Positions 34,162-43,103 of a stretch of DNA of 60,057 bases are shown in pieces. The position numbers were made by a program, and so were the translations under genes. This stretch comes from Iphinoe sp. HA4291-MV1. GTDB taxonomy: Bacteria > Cyanobacteriota > Cyanobacteriia > Cyanobacteriales > Nostocaceae. The stretch is from positions 1 to 60,057 of the forward strand of contig JAHHHH010000042.1 in assembly GCA_019359415.1 (NCBI GenBank). The letters run 5' to 3'. The notes under the pieces were generated by a model. It was not told the origin of the DNA. It saw only the letters and a list, made by a program, of their open reading frames with translations, and ran no database searches. The stretch's first letter is position 1; the number at the start of each line of letters is the position of its first letter.

Positions 34162-35328
34162 ATGTCTCTTTTTGACGCAATACCTGCTATTTTTGTTTTG
34201 GCAGATGGAACTACATATCGTGGTTGGTCTTTCGGTGACACTGGAACCACGATTGGGGAAGTCGTATTTAACACTGGTATGACTGGATATCAAGAAGTCT
34301 TGACCGACCCTAGTTACTGCGGACAGATAGTCGTTTTTACTTATCCTGAGTTGGGAAACACCGGCGTTAATCCAGAGGACGAAGAATCAAATAGACCGCA
34401 GGTGCGTGGTGCGATTGCTCGCAATATTTGTACTCGACCGAGTAATTGGCGCTCAACACAATCTTTACCTGAGTATCTAGAACAGCACCAGATACTTGGT
34501 ATCTATGGAATTGATACCCGCGCCCTAACTCGTAAAATTCGGATTTTCGGAGCTATGAATGGTGGCATTTCCACGGAAATTCTAGATGAGGCTGAGTTGC
34601 TAGAGCAAGTACAGGCAGCTCCTAGCATGAAAGGATTGAACCTCGTCAGCGAGGTTACCACCCCAAGTATATATGAATGGTCTGCTCCTACCCACTCAGT
34701 ATGGGAATTTAATTCTGCGTGCCAAGAAAATTCTGAGGAATCTTTCAGCGTTGTCGCCATTGACTTTGGTGTAAAGCGCAACATATTGCGTCGTTTAGCG
34801 AGTTATGGTTGCCGCGTCATTGTTGTTCCTGCAAATACCCCATCAGAAGAAATTCTCAAATACGATCCCGATGGGATCTTTCTTTCTAATGGTCCTGGCG
34901 ACCCAGCATCTGTTACCGAAGGTATTGAAACTACGAAAGCATTACTGGGAACTCACAAACCCATGTTTGGCATTTGTATGGGACACCAGATTTTGGGTCA
35001 TGCGCTAGGAGCTGAAACTTTCAAACTTAAATTTGGTCATCGTGGTTTAAATCAGCCAGCCGGTCTACAACAAAAAGTAGAAATTACCAGCCAAAACCAT
35101 AGCTTTGCCATTGACCCAGAGACCTTACCTAACAGTGTTGTAGAAATTAGCCATCTTAACTTAAACGACAGCACTGTTGCTGGGTTACGTCACAAGTCCC
35201 TGCCGGTGTTTTCAGTACAGTATCACCCAGAGGCAAGTCCTGGTCCTCACGATGCTGATTACCTGTTTGAGCAGTTTGTCCAAGCAATGCGAGCAGCTCG
35301 CCCTGCCACAGAAGCCAGAGTAGGGTAA
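34162..35328 (+). CDS. carA: Carbamoyl-phosphate synthase small (glutaminase) subunit
   Basis: 388 residues from ATG 34162 ([16 protein letters not shown]), the start that matches the family; the frame is open to 34069 only because a heptamer repeat is stop-free. The N-terminal domain ([30 protein letters not shown]) is followed by a class I glutamine amidotransferase domain with nucleophile Cys in [13 protein letters not shown], and [10 protein letters not shown] holding the catalytic His. It releases ammonia from glutamine for carbamoyl phosphate used in arginine and pyrimidine synthesis. carB is not adjacent. Confidence 0.96.
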   Translation: MSLFDAIPAIFVLADGTTYRGWSFGDTGTTIGEVVFNTGMTGYQEVLTDPSYCGQIVVFTYPELGNTGVNPEDEESNRPQVRGAIARNICTRPSNWRSTQSLPEYLEQHQILGIYGIDTRALTRKIRIFGAMNGGISTEILDEAELLEQVQAAPSMKGLNLVSEVTTPSIYEWSAPTHSVWEFNSACQENSEESFSVVAIDFGVKRNILRRLASYGCRVIVVPANTPSEEILKYDPDGIFLSNGPGDPASVTEGIETTKALLGTHKPMFGICMGHQILGHALGAETFKLKFGHRGLNQPAGLQQKVEITSQNHSFAIDPETLPNSVVEISHLNLNDSTVAGLRHKSLPVFSVQYHPEASPGPHDADYLFEQFVQAMRAARPATEARVG

Positions 35329-35376
35329 AAATGGAGAAAGCTGGAGAAAAGAAGACAGGAGCATAAGGAAGATAGG

Positions 35377-35462
35377 CAATGGGCAATGGGTAATATTCGA
35401 TCCCCAGTTCCCAATTCCCAATTCTCAATTCTCAATTCCCAATGCCCCATGCCCAATTCCCA
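35377..35462. repeat. Heptamer repeats (CAATGGG, AATTCCC) downstream of carA
   Basis: GGCAATGGGCAATGGGTAAT at 35377-35396, then CAGTTCCCAATTCCCAATTC and related units to 35462. The array separates carA from the STAS gene and shares its units with the repeats at 50047, 58245 and 38487. Confidence 0.9.
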
Positions 35463-35548
35463 TCTTCTTTCCTGCCAGCAGGTTGTAGACAACCTACACC
35501 AAAACCATCTATACTGGAGCGTTCATCATAACTTATGAGGAGGGAATT

Positions 35549-35917
35549 ATTGCTGAGCCACTGAATCTAACTGTAAGCCTGAGAGGCACTCGTGAAGTCC
35601 GGGATAACTGCCAGCTATTCCGCCTCACAGGTTTGTTAGACGCCTTTTCCGAACCGACATTTCGCAAGGTACTTGGCAGCAAGATTGACGAGGGACCAAA
35701 GCACATTATTCTAGATCTGTCGAAAATCGATTTTGTTGATAGCTCTGGCTTGGGTGCTTTGGTACAGCTAGCTAAGCAAGCTCAAAACTCCAAAGGCACT
35801 TTGCAAATTGTCACTAACGCCCGTGTTACTCAAACGGTCAAGCTTGTTCGTTTGCAGGAGTTTCTTGCCCTACAACCATCAGTTGATGCGGCTCTAGAAA
35901 ACGTCAAATCATCTTGA
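35549..35917 (+). CDS. STAS-domain anti-sigma factor antagonist with a probable ATT start
   Basis: The STAS fold begins upstream of the first standard start codon: AEPLNLTVSLRGTREVRDN supplies the first strands, while the first TTG is at 35633. In this frame there is no ATG, GTG or TTG between a TAG at 35486 and 35633. A strong ribosome site GAGGAGG at 35537-35543 stands 5 bases before ATT at 35549, which I take as the start (122 codons). The core has HIILDLSKIDFVDSSGLGAL with the phosphorylatable Ser of DSSG. Such proteins bind anti-sigma kinases in partner switching. A CTG at 35561 is an alternative. Confidence 0.85.
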   Translation: MAEPLNLTVSLRGTREVRDNCQLFRLTGLLDAFSEPTFRKVLGSKIDEGPKHIILDLSKIDFVDSSGLGALVQLAKQAQNSKGTLQIVTNARVTQTVKLVRLQEFLALQPSVDAALENVKSS

Positions 35918-36366
35918 TTTCTTGACCCGAGAGCTTCATACAGCTATCCGATCATCCAATCTGGATAGCTTAATTATTATCTAATTAGGATTTCTTCTCT
36001 TGCATAACGTTGACTCATGGAGTAGGAAGGAGGAAAATAAAGTGTAAATTATGTAAGAATGAGAAATAAAAACATAAATAAAATAAATAGTGTAACAGTC
36101 TGAAGGACGGCTTACTGCATGCTACGATAGAACTATATAAAATCCATTTCATAACTCATACCTTATACTTTAGGCTTTAAAAGTATATTTGTTTTTATAT
36201 CCTAGATGAATGATTATAGACTCATCTGGATTTCACACTTCAGTGACTTTGGTATATGAAATGGTAACTAGAATTGAAAAAAGATAAAATTTAGCAAGTA
36301 AATTTTCTAATATTGATTATGGTTAGGTAGACGTACCTAATATAGCCAGTGAGGAAATAAGAACTT
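35918..36366. other. AT-rich intergenic region before mrnC
   Basis: 449 bases, strongly AT-rich, with no coding frame and no clear hairpin. The near end likely carries the mrnC promoter. Confidence 0.4.
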
Positions 36367-36849
36367 GTGACATCAAAGGAGGAAGACCCACTAGATGGCT
36401 CAAATGGAACTCCCACTCAGGATTTAGTTTGGTGTCAACTACTAAGGGCAATCAAAGAGCAATTATTCCAAGAGATTTCACAAGCACAACTGCAACAAAT
36501 CTCTCCTACTGCTTTAGCTTATTTGGGAGATGCAGTCTGTGAACTGTACGTTAGAATGTTTTATCTGCTACCACCAAGGCGACCAGAAGCATACCATAGT
36601 CTAGTCGTAGCACAAGTGAGAGCAGAGGCGCAAGCTAAAATGTTGCAGTCGCTGTATCCTCATCTCAGTAACACTGAGTTAGAAATTGTCCGACGGGGTC
36701 GCAACGCCGCCACAGGACGACCTAAGCGGGTTAATCTCGCAACCTATCAACAAGCAACTAGTTTAGAAACTTTAATTGGCTACCTGTATCTCACCGATTT
36801 CCATCGCTTAACCGAACTTTTGCAGAAACTCCACCTAGAAAAGCTATGA
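36367..36849 (+). CDS. mrnC: Mini-ribonuclease 3
   Basis: 160 residues from GTG 36367. An RNase III catalytic domain without the dsRNA-binding domain: SPTALAYLGDAVCELYVRMF (signature with the catalytic Asp of GDA) and a C-terminal LETLIGYLYL, with the second acidic residue in ETLIGY. Known to trim the ends of 23S rRNA precursor. The 23S rRNA methyltransferase rlmB follows after 198 bases, which gives a matching context in rRNA maturation. Confidence 0.95.
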   Translation: MTSKEEDPLDGSNGTPTQDLVWCQLLRAIKEQLFQEISQAQLQQISPTALAYLGDAVCELYVRMFYLLPPRRPEAYHSLVVAQVRAEAQAKMLQSLYPHLSNTELEIVRRGRNAATGRPKRVNLATYQQATSLETLIGYLYLTDFHRLTELLQKLHLEKL

Positions 36850-36859
36850 GAAATTAAAT

Positions 36860-37000
36860 TCACGAGTTGCAAAACTTGCAAAGTAGGTTCGGTGAGCCAC
36901 TTACGGTGGTGAGCGTAAGCTCCGGGAGGGAACCACTGCTCGACTAGGGTTCCCAGGTAGTCGGTGCAAGTGGTGTTTTCCAACGCCCTTCTCAAGAGCG
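36860..37000. repeat. GC-rich structured segment between mrnC and rlmB
   Basis: A block rich in short complementary words (GAGCCACTTACGGTGGTGAG, GGGAGGGAACCACTGCTCG, CAAGTGGTGTTTTCC) that stands out from the AT-rich surroundings. It is non-coding on both strands and may be an interspersed repeat or an RNA structure; I cannot name it. Confidence 0.35.
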
Positions 37001-37047
37001 GAGAAGGGTAAATTGAGATCACAAAGATACCCTATTCAGCTCTACTC

Positions 37048-38037
37048 ATGACTCACATGACAAATAAACCAATAAAAATTAAGACTTCTGGCGAACACAA
37101 TAGTGGGCAACCCTTGAGAATGAAGGGAAAGCCTGTCATTTCTCATCTAAGTCCTGATCATCCCAGAGGTAAGGGTGCCAACGGCTTGAAAGACAGCTCC
37201 CGCCCATATCGTAAATTCTCCGATTCATCTGCCTCTTCTCAACGATCAGAAGATATAGATTTGATTTACGGTCGTCATTCAGTGTTAAGTGCTTTGGAAA
37301 ATGAGCGCCGTCTTAACCGTATCTGGATTACTTCCCGCCTCCGCTACGATCACCGCTTTCATTCGCTGATTTTACGAGCGAAGGAAAATGGCACAATTAT
37401 TGACGAAGTTGAGCCTAAGCGCTTAGACCAAATTACAGAGCAAGCTAACCATCAAGGTGTGGCGGCGCAAATTGCTCCTTACGCTTACATTGACTTGGAT
37501 GAGTTGATTGCAGGCGCAAAATCTGTCAGTGATCCAGTGATTGTTGTTGCCGATGGGATCACTGACCCCCACAATTTAGGAGCAATTATTCGTACTGCAG
37601 AGGCATTGGGTACTCAAGGAATGGTCATCCCACAACGCAGAGCATCTGGCATTACCTCTACAGTCATGAAAGTAGCTGCTGGTGCTTTAGAAAACTTTCC
37701 CGTAGTGAGAGCGGTGAACTTGCAACGTGCTTTGGAAGAACTGAAAGCCGCTGGCTTTTGGATTTACGGTACTGCAGCAGAAGCAAGTGAACCTATGCAT
37801 AACGTGAATTTTAATGGTCCTATTGTTTTGGTCGTTGGTTCTGAAGGCGAAGGTCTGAGTATTCTGACACAACGCCATTGTGATTTTTTGGTGTCGATTC
37901 CCTTACAAGGTAAGACTCCAAGCCTGAATACCTCAGTAGCAGCAGGTATGGCGCTTTATGAAATTTATCGTCACCGCTGGAAAAACACACTACATCTGGA
38001 TAAATTACAAAAAATTTCTTTGAAAAAAGAAGAGTAA
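37048..38037 (+). CDS. rlmB: 23S rRNA (guanosine-2'-O)-methyltransferase RlmB (SpoU/TrmH family)
   Basis: 329 residues from ATG 37048. A variable basic N-terminal tail (~70 residues), then a substrate-binding domain ([15 protein letters not shown]) and a SPOUT knot domain: [20 protein letters not shown] (motif 1), [10 protein letters not shown] (motif 2) and [20 protein letters not shown] (motif 3). It methylates a guanosine in the 23S peptidyl-transferase loop using S-adenosylmethionine. Downstream of mrnC. Confidence 0.94.
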   Translation: MTHMTNKPIKIKTSGEHNSGQPLRMKGKPVISHLSPDHPRGKGANGLKDSSRPYRKFSDSSASSQRSEDIDLIYGRHSVLSALENERRLNRIWITSRLRYDHRFHSLILRAKENGTIIDEVEPKRLDQITEQANHQGVAAQIAPYAYIDLDELIAGAKSVSDPVIVVADGITDPHNLGAIIRTAEALGTQGMVIPQRRASGITSTVMKVAAGALENFPVVRAVNLQRALEELKAAGFWIYGTAAEASEPMHNVNFNGPIVLVVGSEGEGLSILTQRHCDFLVSIPLQGKTPSLNTSVAAGMALYEIYRHRWKNTLHLDKLQKISLKKEE

Positions 38038-38135
38038 ACAGAGTATAAAGAAATGTAAAGCGGTCAAAACTAGCAGCATATCGTTTAGAATCCAGTACCA
38101 CATTTAAGTACCACATTTAGAAATTGGCGAGAACC

Positions 38136-38438
38136 ATGAAAACTATTTGGAATAACCTTAAGGAATTGTTGACTAACGTATTCGACAACTTTGGCTTTGC
38201 TTGGTGGGTGGAAATCGTAACACAAAACCCCCGTTGCACTTACTACTTTGGACCGTTTGTCGGTTCTACTGATGCAAAAGCGGCGATAAAAGGCTACGTA
38301 GAAGATTTGGAACAGGAAGGAGCGCAAGGAATTATTGTCAATGTCAAGCGCTGCAAACCAAGTACTTTAACGATCGCTGATGACCTGGGGGAACGGATTG
38401 ACCGCAAAGTACAGCCTGTCTTTAGCGGTCAAATGTAA
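38136..38438 (+). CDS. DUF1816 domain protein
   Basis: 100 residues from ATG 38136 (MKTIWNNLKELL), preferred over TTG 38124. Core motifs WWVEIVTQNPRCTYYFGPF and AAIKGYVEDLEQEGAQGI match DUF1816, a small cyanobacterial family resembling the CpcD linker domain. Function not established. Downstream of rlmB by about 100 bases. Confidence 0.88.
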   Translation: MKTIWNNLKELLTNVFDNFGFAWWVEIVTQNPRCTYYFGPFVGSTDAKAAIKGYVEDLEQEGAQGIIVNVKRCKPSTLTIADDLGERIDRKVQPVFSGQM

Positions 38439-38463
38439 TTAAACTGAGGAGAACTCACTAGTT

Positions 38464-38600
38464 CAGTTATCAGTTATCAGTTATCAATGGGCAATGGGCA
38501 ATGGGCAATGGGCAATGCTAGAAGAATTATTGCCTATTTCCTCTTTGCCTTCTTCTTCTCACTGTTTACTGTTTACTGTTTACTGTTTACTGCTTACTGT
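38464..38600. repeat. Mixed heptamer arrays (TTATCAG, CAATGGG, TTTACTG)
   Basis: TTATCAG x3 at 38467-38486, CAATGGG x4 from 38486 to about 38515, and TTTACTG x4 at about 38564-38592. Three different 7-base units are stacked in one intergenic gap between convergent genes. Confidence 0.92.
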
Positions 38601-38652
38601 GCTGAGTTCTTTTCTAGTTATAAGGCTGTTTTGTAGTTACGCCTAAGCGTAA

Positions 38653-39510
38653 CTACACACTGACAACTTGTTGGTTTTTCTCAAGCCAACGGTCAATGTC
38701 GCTCAATACTTGATTAGGGATTTCCCACGGGAAAAGATGAGCGGTATTAGGATAGCAGTGTGACTGGCAATCTTTGAGGTAACGAGATGTTTCTAAGCTA
38801 GCCTCAGCTGTGATGTGGCGATCGCAAGCACCAGCTAGTAGCAAACAAGGACATTGGATTTGTTCTAGGTCTGTTAGTCGATTGTACCCAGTCCCGATCG
38901 CGGAATAAAGAGCGCGAGTCGCAGGAGCAGAAGTTTGTAGATAGGCTGACAAGGCATCTTTTGCTATGTAGCGGTAAGCCGTGAAAGTGTGTTGTTGGAT
39001 CAAGTAGCGCAAAAGCGATCGCTTGCCGAAAGTTTCAATATTCCACTGCCAATCTGGTTTTATGTAGCTCAAGAGCGAGGCAACACCAGTGTAAACATTA
39101 TCTTGCCAAGTCACAGGTGGATGATTGCCTCTCGGTCGGGCAGCTGTCGCCACTAAAATTAGCCCAGTGACTCGCTGAGGTAGCTGCAGAGCTAGTTCCA
39201 TCGCTAAAATGCCACCGAGTGACCACCCCAATATCAGACATTTTTTGATCCCAAAGCGGTCTAGAAGCGCTTCCAAGTCAGTTAAATGGTCGCGTATATC
39301 AAAATTGCCATCAAACCGACTTTTGCCGTATCCACGTAAGTCTGGAGCGAAAGTTTGAAAGCGTTTTGATAGGTGATTGGTAAAGACAGAAAGACTAGAA
39401 CCAGAACCAGGATGACCGTGTAAGCAGAGAATTGGGAAGCCTTCACCCTGAACGTAGACATTGAGGTGAAGAGCAGGTGAAACTGTATTGCTATCGCGAG
39501 GATTTATCAT
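38653..39510 (-). CDS. Alpha/beta hydrolase
   Basis: 285 residues from ATG 39510. Oxyanion region HGHPGSGSS, nucleophile elbow GWSLGG (Ser), the acid in LLAGACDRHITAE and the catalytic His in NTAHLFPWE. Substrate cannot be read from sequence. Its start lies 2 bases after the stop of the small gene upstream (39513-39740), so the two form one transcript. Confidence 0.93.
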   Translation of the reverse strand: MINPRDSNTVSPALHLNVYVQGEGFPILCLHGHPGSGSSLSVFTNHLSKRFQTFAPDLRGYGKSRFDGNFDIRDHLTDLEALLDRFGIKKCLILGWSLGGILAMELALQLPQRVTGLILVATAARPRGNHPPVTWQDNVYTGVASLLSYIKPDWQWNIETFGKRSLLRYLIQQHTFTAYRYIAKDALSAYLQTSAPATRALYSAIGTGYNRLTDLEQIQCPCLLLAGACDRHITAEASLETSRYLKDCQSHCYPNTAHLFPWEIPNQVLSDIDRWLEKNQQVVSV

Positions 39511-39512
39511 TA

Positions 39513-39740
39513 TTATTCGTTCTGCTGTCTACCGAACAAGTGTTCGAGAATGCGTTGACTTTCAGTTCTCAATCCTCTAATTTCAGCTAAAACCACATCA
39601 AAGTTACATTGAGCAACTTCATGGTTACGTTTGTGTATTTCTGCTACTTGCACCAGTGAATTTACGGTAGAACGTAATTCAGCTGCCCTTTGTGCTGTTC
39701 GCTTTAAGATTGCCTCAACCCGGTCTAACCTTTCTGTCAT
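39513..39740 (-). CDS. Small coiled-coil protein, 75 residues
   Basis: All-helical, charged, with heptad spacing (RLDRVEAILKRTAQRAAELR, IRGLRTESQRILEHLFG). No signal or membrane segment. Directly upstream of the alpha/beta hydrolase gene with a 2-base gap. It looks like one of the short coiled-coil proteins common in filamentous cyanobacteria; function unknown. Confidence 0.75.
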   Translation of the reverse strand: MTERLDRVEAILKRTAQRAAELRSTVNSLVQVAEIHKRNHEVAQCNFDVVLAEIRGLRTESQRILEHLFGRQQNE

Positions 39741-39782
39741 CTCAATATTTTTTATGCTGCTTTATATAATTATTTGACATAC

Positions 39783-40649
39783 TCACCGCCCTAAAGGGTC
39801 GGTGATTCTTGACACTTCGTCGAGATGTGCTGGCAAGCCAGTCTTACCTTCTCTCCATGTCCGTTTAAAGTCGTGGCAATGCCCTATCCCGACTTTGTTT
39901 ATATTTTTAGCAGCGTTCTCATCTCTGTCTTGTTCAATCCCGCAATTTAGGCACAAGACAGAACGAATGGACAAATCGAGCTTACCCCACTTAAAACCAC
40001 AATCTGAACAGATTTGGCTCGTTGGTTCCCACCTGCTGATAGCGTGAAACGTTCTACCCAGTTTTTCAGACTTCGCCTCACACAACACCCGAAATTCCCG
40101 CCAACCTTGCAAGCTAATAGCTCGTGCAAGCTTACGATTCTTGACCATGCCCGATACATTCAAGTCTTCCAATATGATGGTTTGGTTCTCGCTCACCACT
40201 TTGGTTGATAGCTTGTGCAAAAAATCTTTGCGGGTATCAGCTATCTTGTTATGTTGAAGCGCGATTTTGACGCGAGTTTTGTTTCTTCGATTTGAATCTT
40301 TTTGCTGACGTGCTAATTTTTTTTGAAGTTTACGAATCTTGCGGTCTTGTTTGGAATAACTAGGACTTACAGCTTTCTCCCCATTACTCATCACCGCAAA
40401 AGTTTTAATTCCCAAGTCAATTCCGATGCTTTGGTTTTTAGTGAGCCACTCCGTTGCGGGGGTTCCCGAACCACTGCGTTGGCGGGGTTCCCCCGCTTGT
40501 TCCTTGCGCGTCTCCGTAAGAAGAAGCATGTGGCGTCCCGTTGTAGGAAGTGGCGAACCCGTAAGGGCGTCAATTCTGACTGGTTCAACTTCTACAACAA
40601 AGCTGAGAAAGTAACGGCTTGTACCCATTCTTTTGGTCACACAGGTCAA
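39783..40649 (-). pseudogene. TnpB/OrfB (IS200/IS605) RNA-guided nuclease, 5' truncated, with a translated repeat insertion
   Basis: The C-terminal part of TnpB: RuvC-I Asp in SIGIDLGIKTFAV, RuvC-II Glu in IILEDLNVSGM, a zinc finger CSDCG...CLNCG and RuvC-III Asp in QDRDENAAKNI. The N-terminal ~150 or more residues are absent, and only SRYFLSFVVEVE of the preceding region is left. Between VEVEP and EWLTKNQSIG sits a ~45-residue foreign segment (RIDALTGSPLPTTGRHM onwards) encoded by a GC-rich interspersed repeat at 40440-40590. A hairpin TCACCG..CGGTGA at 39782-39804 after the stop fits the IS605 right end. No tnpA. Probably inactive. Confidence 0.88.
40440..40590. repeat. Interspersed GC-rich repeat inserted in frame in tnpB
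   Basis: Contains CACTGCGTTGGCGGGGTTCC, CCCCGCTTGTTCC and GCGTCTCCG followed by AGAAGCATGTGGCGTC. The same order of blocks occurs between genes at 52155-52320 (GTGCGTTGGCGGGGTTCCCC, CGCTTGTTCGC, GCGTCTCCCC, AGAAGCATCTGGCGTC). It is therefore a mobile or copied repeat rather than part of TnpB. Confidence 0.85.
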
Positions 40650-40670
40650 TTGGAGACATTGAGTTATGAA

Positions 40671-41372
40671 TTACGAATTTTCTACATATCCTCCTGCGTA
40701 AGTAATCACACACATCTGCCTATATGTGGTGTGAATTCCAAAAGCAACTCCCGTCACCTTAAAAGCAGGATTAAACATATTTATTCTATGACCGCGATCG
40801 GGTACTCCGTCGTCAATAATTAATTGCATGACAATATCCTGTGCTGTGTGGGAACCATAGCTGATATTTTCTCCAGCGGTGAGTTTCCAAGTTCCATAGC
40901 GGCTAAGGCGAGTAAAGGGATCACTCTTGTCGTTTCCTTTGTGACCAACAATTCCTTTTGGTCCTTGGTCTTTGACATGATCTCTAGCCGCCAAAGACAT
41001 TCCTTTAGATGCTATCAAAGGTCTCACTGGACGGACTGACTTGAGAAAAGCGATCGCCTCATCAACTGCTTTGATTCCTTCCTGTGTTTGTAAATAGACA
41101 TGACGGGAAATTCTAACTCTATTACCTTCAAAACGTTGTCTATAATTTTCTAATACAGCAGCATAAGCAGTGGGATTTGTTCTCGCCTTATTCATTTCTA
41201 CAATGACTTGTCGTTCAAGGCGCGAAAGAGTCTTCCCGCGTACTAAAGTATCAGAATCTTCTTTAGGAATGTTAGGCACAGAAGAGTTAGGCTCAAATAA
41301 TAAATCACAGGATGTGGTTAATAGGGCGATGGGTGTGAATATCCATACCATCCGACGCATGAATGACCTCAT
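40671..41372 (-). CDS. CAP-domain (SCP/PR-1-like) lipoprotein, copy 1
   Basis: 233 residues; the start is ATG 41372 or ATG 41357 (MRRMVWIF). The lipoprotein signal ends [13 protein letters not shown] domain: [20 protein letters not shown], a His in [33 protein letters not shown] and [20 protein letters not shown]. Such proteins are secreted or lipid-anchored; their biochemical role in bacteria is largely open. A close paralogue is at 42082. The gene ends 21 bases from the tnpB remnant. Confidence 0.9.
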   Translation of the reverse strand: MRSFMRRMVWIFTPIALLTTSCDLLFEPNSSVPNIPKEDSDTLVRGKTLSRLERQVIVEMNKARTNPTAYAAVLENYRQRFEGNRVRISRHVYLQTQEGIKAVDEAIAFLKSVRPVRPLIASKGMSLAARDHVKDQGPKGIVGHKGNDKSDPFTRLSRYGTWKLTAGENISYGSHTAQDIVMQLIIDDGVPDRGHRINMFNPAFKVTGVAFGIHTTYRQMCVITYAGGYVENS

Positions 41373-41492
41373 AACTTTGGACCAGTCAATATGTGTTTAG
41401 ATTCATGAATTTATAACTGATTTCCAGATGACTATTTGTGAGTCACAGTTAGTATGGTCATGGTCAGATAGGTATTAGGACAATTCTAGATT

Positions 41493-41870
41493 ATGCCCGT
41501 TGTGACTATTCTTAACCGTGTGTACGTGCAAGACATAGATGCTGCGCTCCACTTTTATCAAGGATTACTCGGTGCATCAGTAGAGTCTCGATTTCGCTAT
41601 CCTGGTGTAGATGTTGAAATCGCGAAGATAGGATCGCTGTTGCTACTAAGTGGAAGCTCAGAAAGTTTGCAGTTCTTTCAAAGAGTGCAAGCAACTTTTG
41701 TTGTGGATAGTTTAGAGCAGGTAACATCTTATTTGCAGCAGCAGGGAGCAGTCATCCTCCGCCCACCGCAGCAGGTTCCCACAGGGATGAATATGATCGT
41801 GAAGCATCCTGATGGTTTAATTGTGGAGTATGTGGAACCAATCAAGCAGCGAATAGGTCATCATAGCTAG
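41493..41870 (+). CDS. VOC-family (glyoxalase-like) protein
   Basis: 125 residues from ATG 41493. One VOC module: NRVYVQDIDAALHFYQGLLG, VDVEIAKIGSLLLLSG and NMIVKHPDGLIVEYVEP with the C-terminal metal-ligand Glu. The two-repeat beta-alpha fold usually binds a metal for isomerase, lyase or dioxygenase chemistry; the substrate is unknown. It stands between the two CAP genes on the opposite strand. Confidence 0.88.
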   Translation: MPVVTILNRVYVQDIDAALHFYQGLLGASVESRFRYPGVDVEIAKIGSLLLLSGSSESLQFFQRVQATFVVDSLEQVTSYLQQQGAVILRPPQQVPTGMNMIVKHPDGLIVEYVEPIKQRIGHHS

Positions 41871-41928
41871 AGTTGTAATTTTAGAGTGCAGTGCATTGGG
41901 ATGATTCAGCAATATTCTCAATACAAAA

Positions 41929-41961
41929 CTCCCGTTATCATGTGTAAGCATTTAACGGGAG
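41929..41961. terminator. Possible stem-loop between convergent genes
   Basis: CTCCCGTTA (41929-41937) pairs perfectly with TAACGGGAG (41953-41961) across a 15-base loop. It sits between the 3' ends of the VOC gene and CAP copy 2. No strong T-run, so the terminator role is tentative. Confidence 0.4.
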
Positions 41962-42081
41962 AGTGACAACAAATTTTAATTTAGCAGAGCGACACAGATA
42001 AACTTAACTTGTTCGGGTTGGGAATAGAAAATGGGAAAGAAGCATTTCACATTTCCTATTCCCGACCCCAAAAAGTGATGT

Positions 42082-42840
42082 TTAGTTATGCCTACTGACT
42101 GCAATTGTGTTTTCTTGATATCCTGCTGCATAATCAATCACGCACATCGTTCTGTATCTGGCGTGAGTCCCATAAGCAACTCCAGCCACTTTAAAAGTGG
42201 GGTTAAAGATGTTTTTTCTATGACCGCGATTTGGTACTCCATCATCAACAAGTAACTGCATGACAATATCCTGAGCCGTTCTAGGACCATAGCTGATATT
42301 TTCCCCAGCACTAGATTGCCAATTTCCGTAACGGTCCATACGAGTAGATGGGTCACTACCATCGCTACCCTTATGACCTGTCGTACCTTTTGATCCGTTA
42401 TCTTCAAGATGATCTTTAGCACCTAAAGACATTCCCTTAGATGTGATTAAAGCACTAACAGGACTAGCTGATCGCAGAAACTTAATTGCTTCATCAACAG
42501 CTTCCGGACCTTCTTGTGTTTGCATAAAGAGCTGATTGGAGATTTTAACTCGCTTACCTTGAAAGCGCTGTTTATAGTTTTCCAAGACAGGAATGTATCC
42601 CTTGGGATTTGTCCGTAACTTGTTCATTTCGTCAATGACTTGTCGTTCCAACGATGACAGGTAACTTGCTCGTGTCTCCAAATTAGGATTGACTGTTTGG
42701 ACTTCAGTAGGAGCGACATTCCGTTCGTATTCTGCTCCTGCTAAAGATGGATTGGATATAAATAGTTGAGAGCTACAACTTGCTATCAGGGTTATAGGGA
42801 AAAACACACCAAATCCACCGCGACGCATTAATGACTTCAT
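42082..42840 (-). CDS. CAP-domain (SCP/PR-1-like) lipoprotein, copy 2
   Basis: About 252 residues from ATG 42840 (MKSLMRRGG); the frame runs to 42918 through a duplicated GTEIM-coding segment. The signal ends [10 protein letters not shown] (lipobox). It shares most of its CAP domain with copy 1: [68 protein letters not shown] and [21 protein letters not shown] local duplication with divergence and an intervening VOC gene. Both copies look intact. Confidence 0.92.
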   Translation of the reverse strand: MKSLMRRGGFGVFFPITLIASCSSQLFISNPSLAGAEYERNVAPTEVQTVNPNLETRASYLSSLERQVIDEMNKLRTNPKGYIPVLENYKQRFQGKRVKISNQLFMQTQEGPEAVDEAIKFLRSASPVSALITSKGMSLGAKDHLEDNGSKGTTGHKGSDGSDPSTRMDRYGNWQSSAGENISYGPRTAQDIVMQLLVDDGVPNRGHRKNIFNPTFKVAGVAYGTHARYRTMCVIDYAAGYQENTIAVSRHN

Positions 42841-43103
42841 GATTTCCGTTCCACTCCTCATGATTTCTGTTCCACCGAAGTTAATAGGGTTGTCTTGGAT
42901 GCACCGCGTTTTGCTCATGTTAATGAGTCATGCTTAGTTGAATAAAGCACTTTAACTGAACTCACGACTTCGCATCTTTATGTAACCTAGGGAACTAAAA
43001 ACATCAAACAGTAAGCCTAACAAGATAGGCATTTTGAGCGTTTACTTGTGATGCACCATCTAAGTATGTACGCTTTTGAGATGAAGAAGTACTCGGTATT
43101 TAC

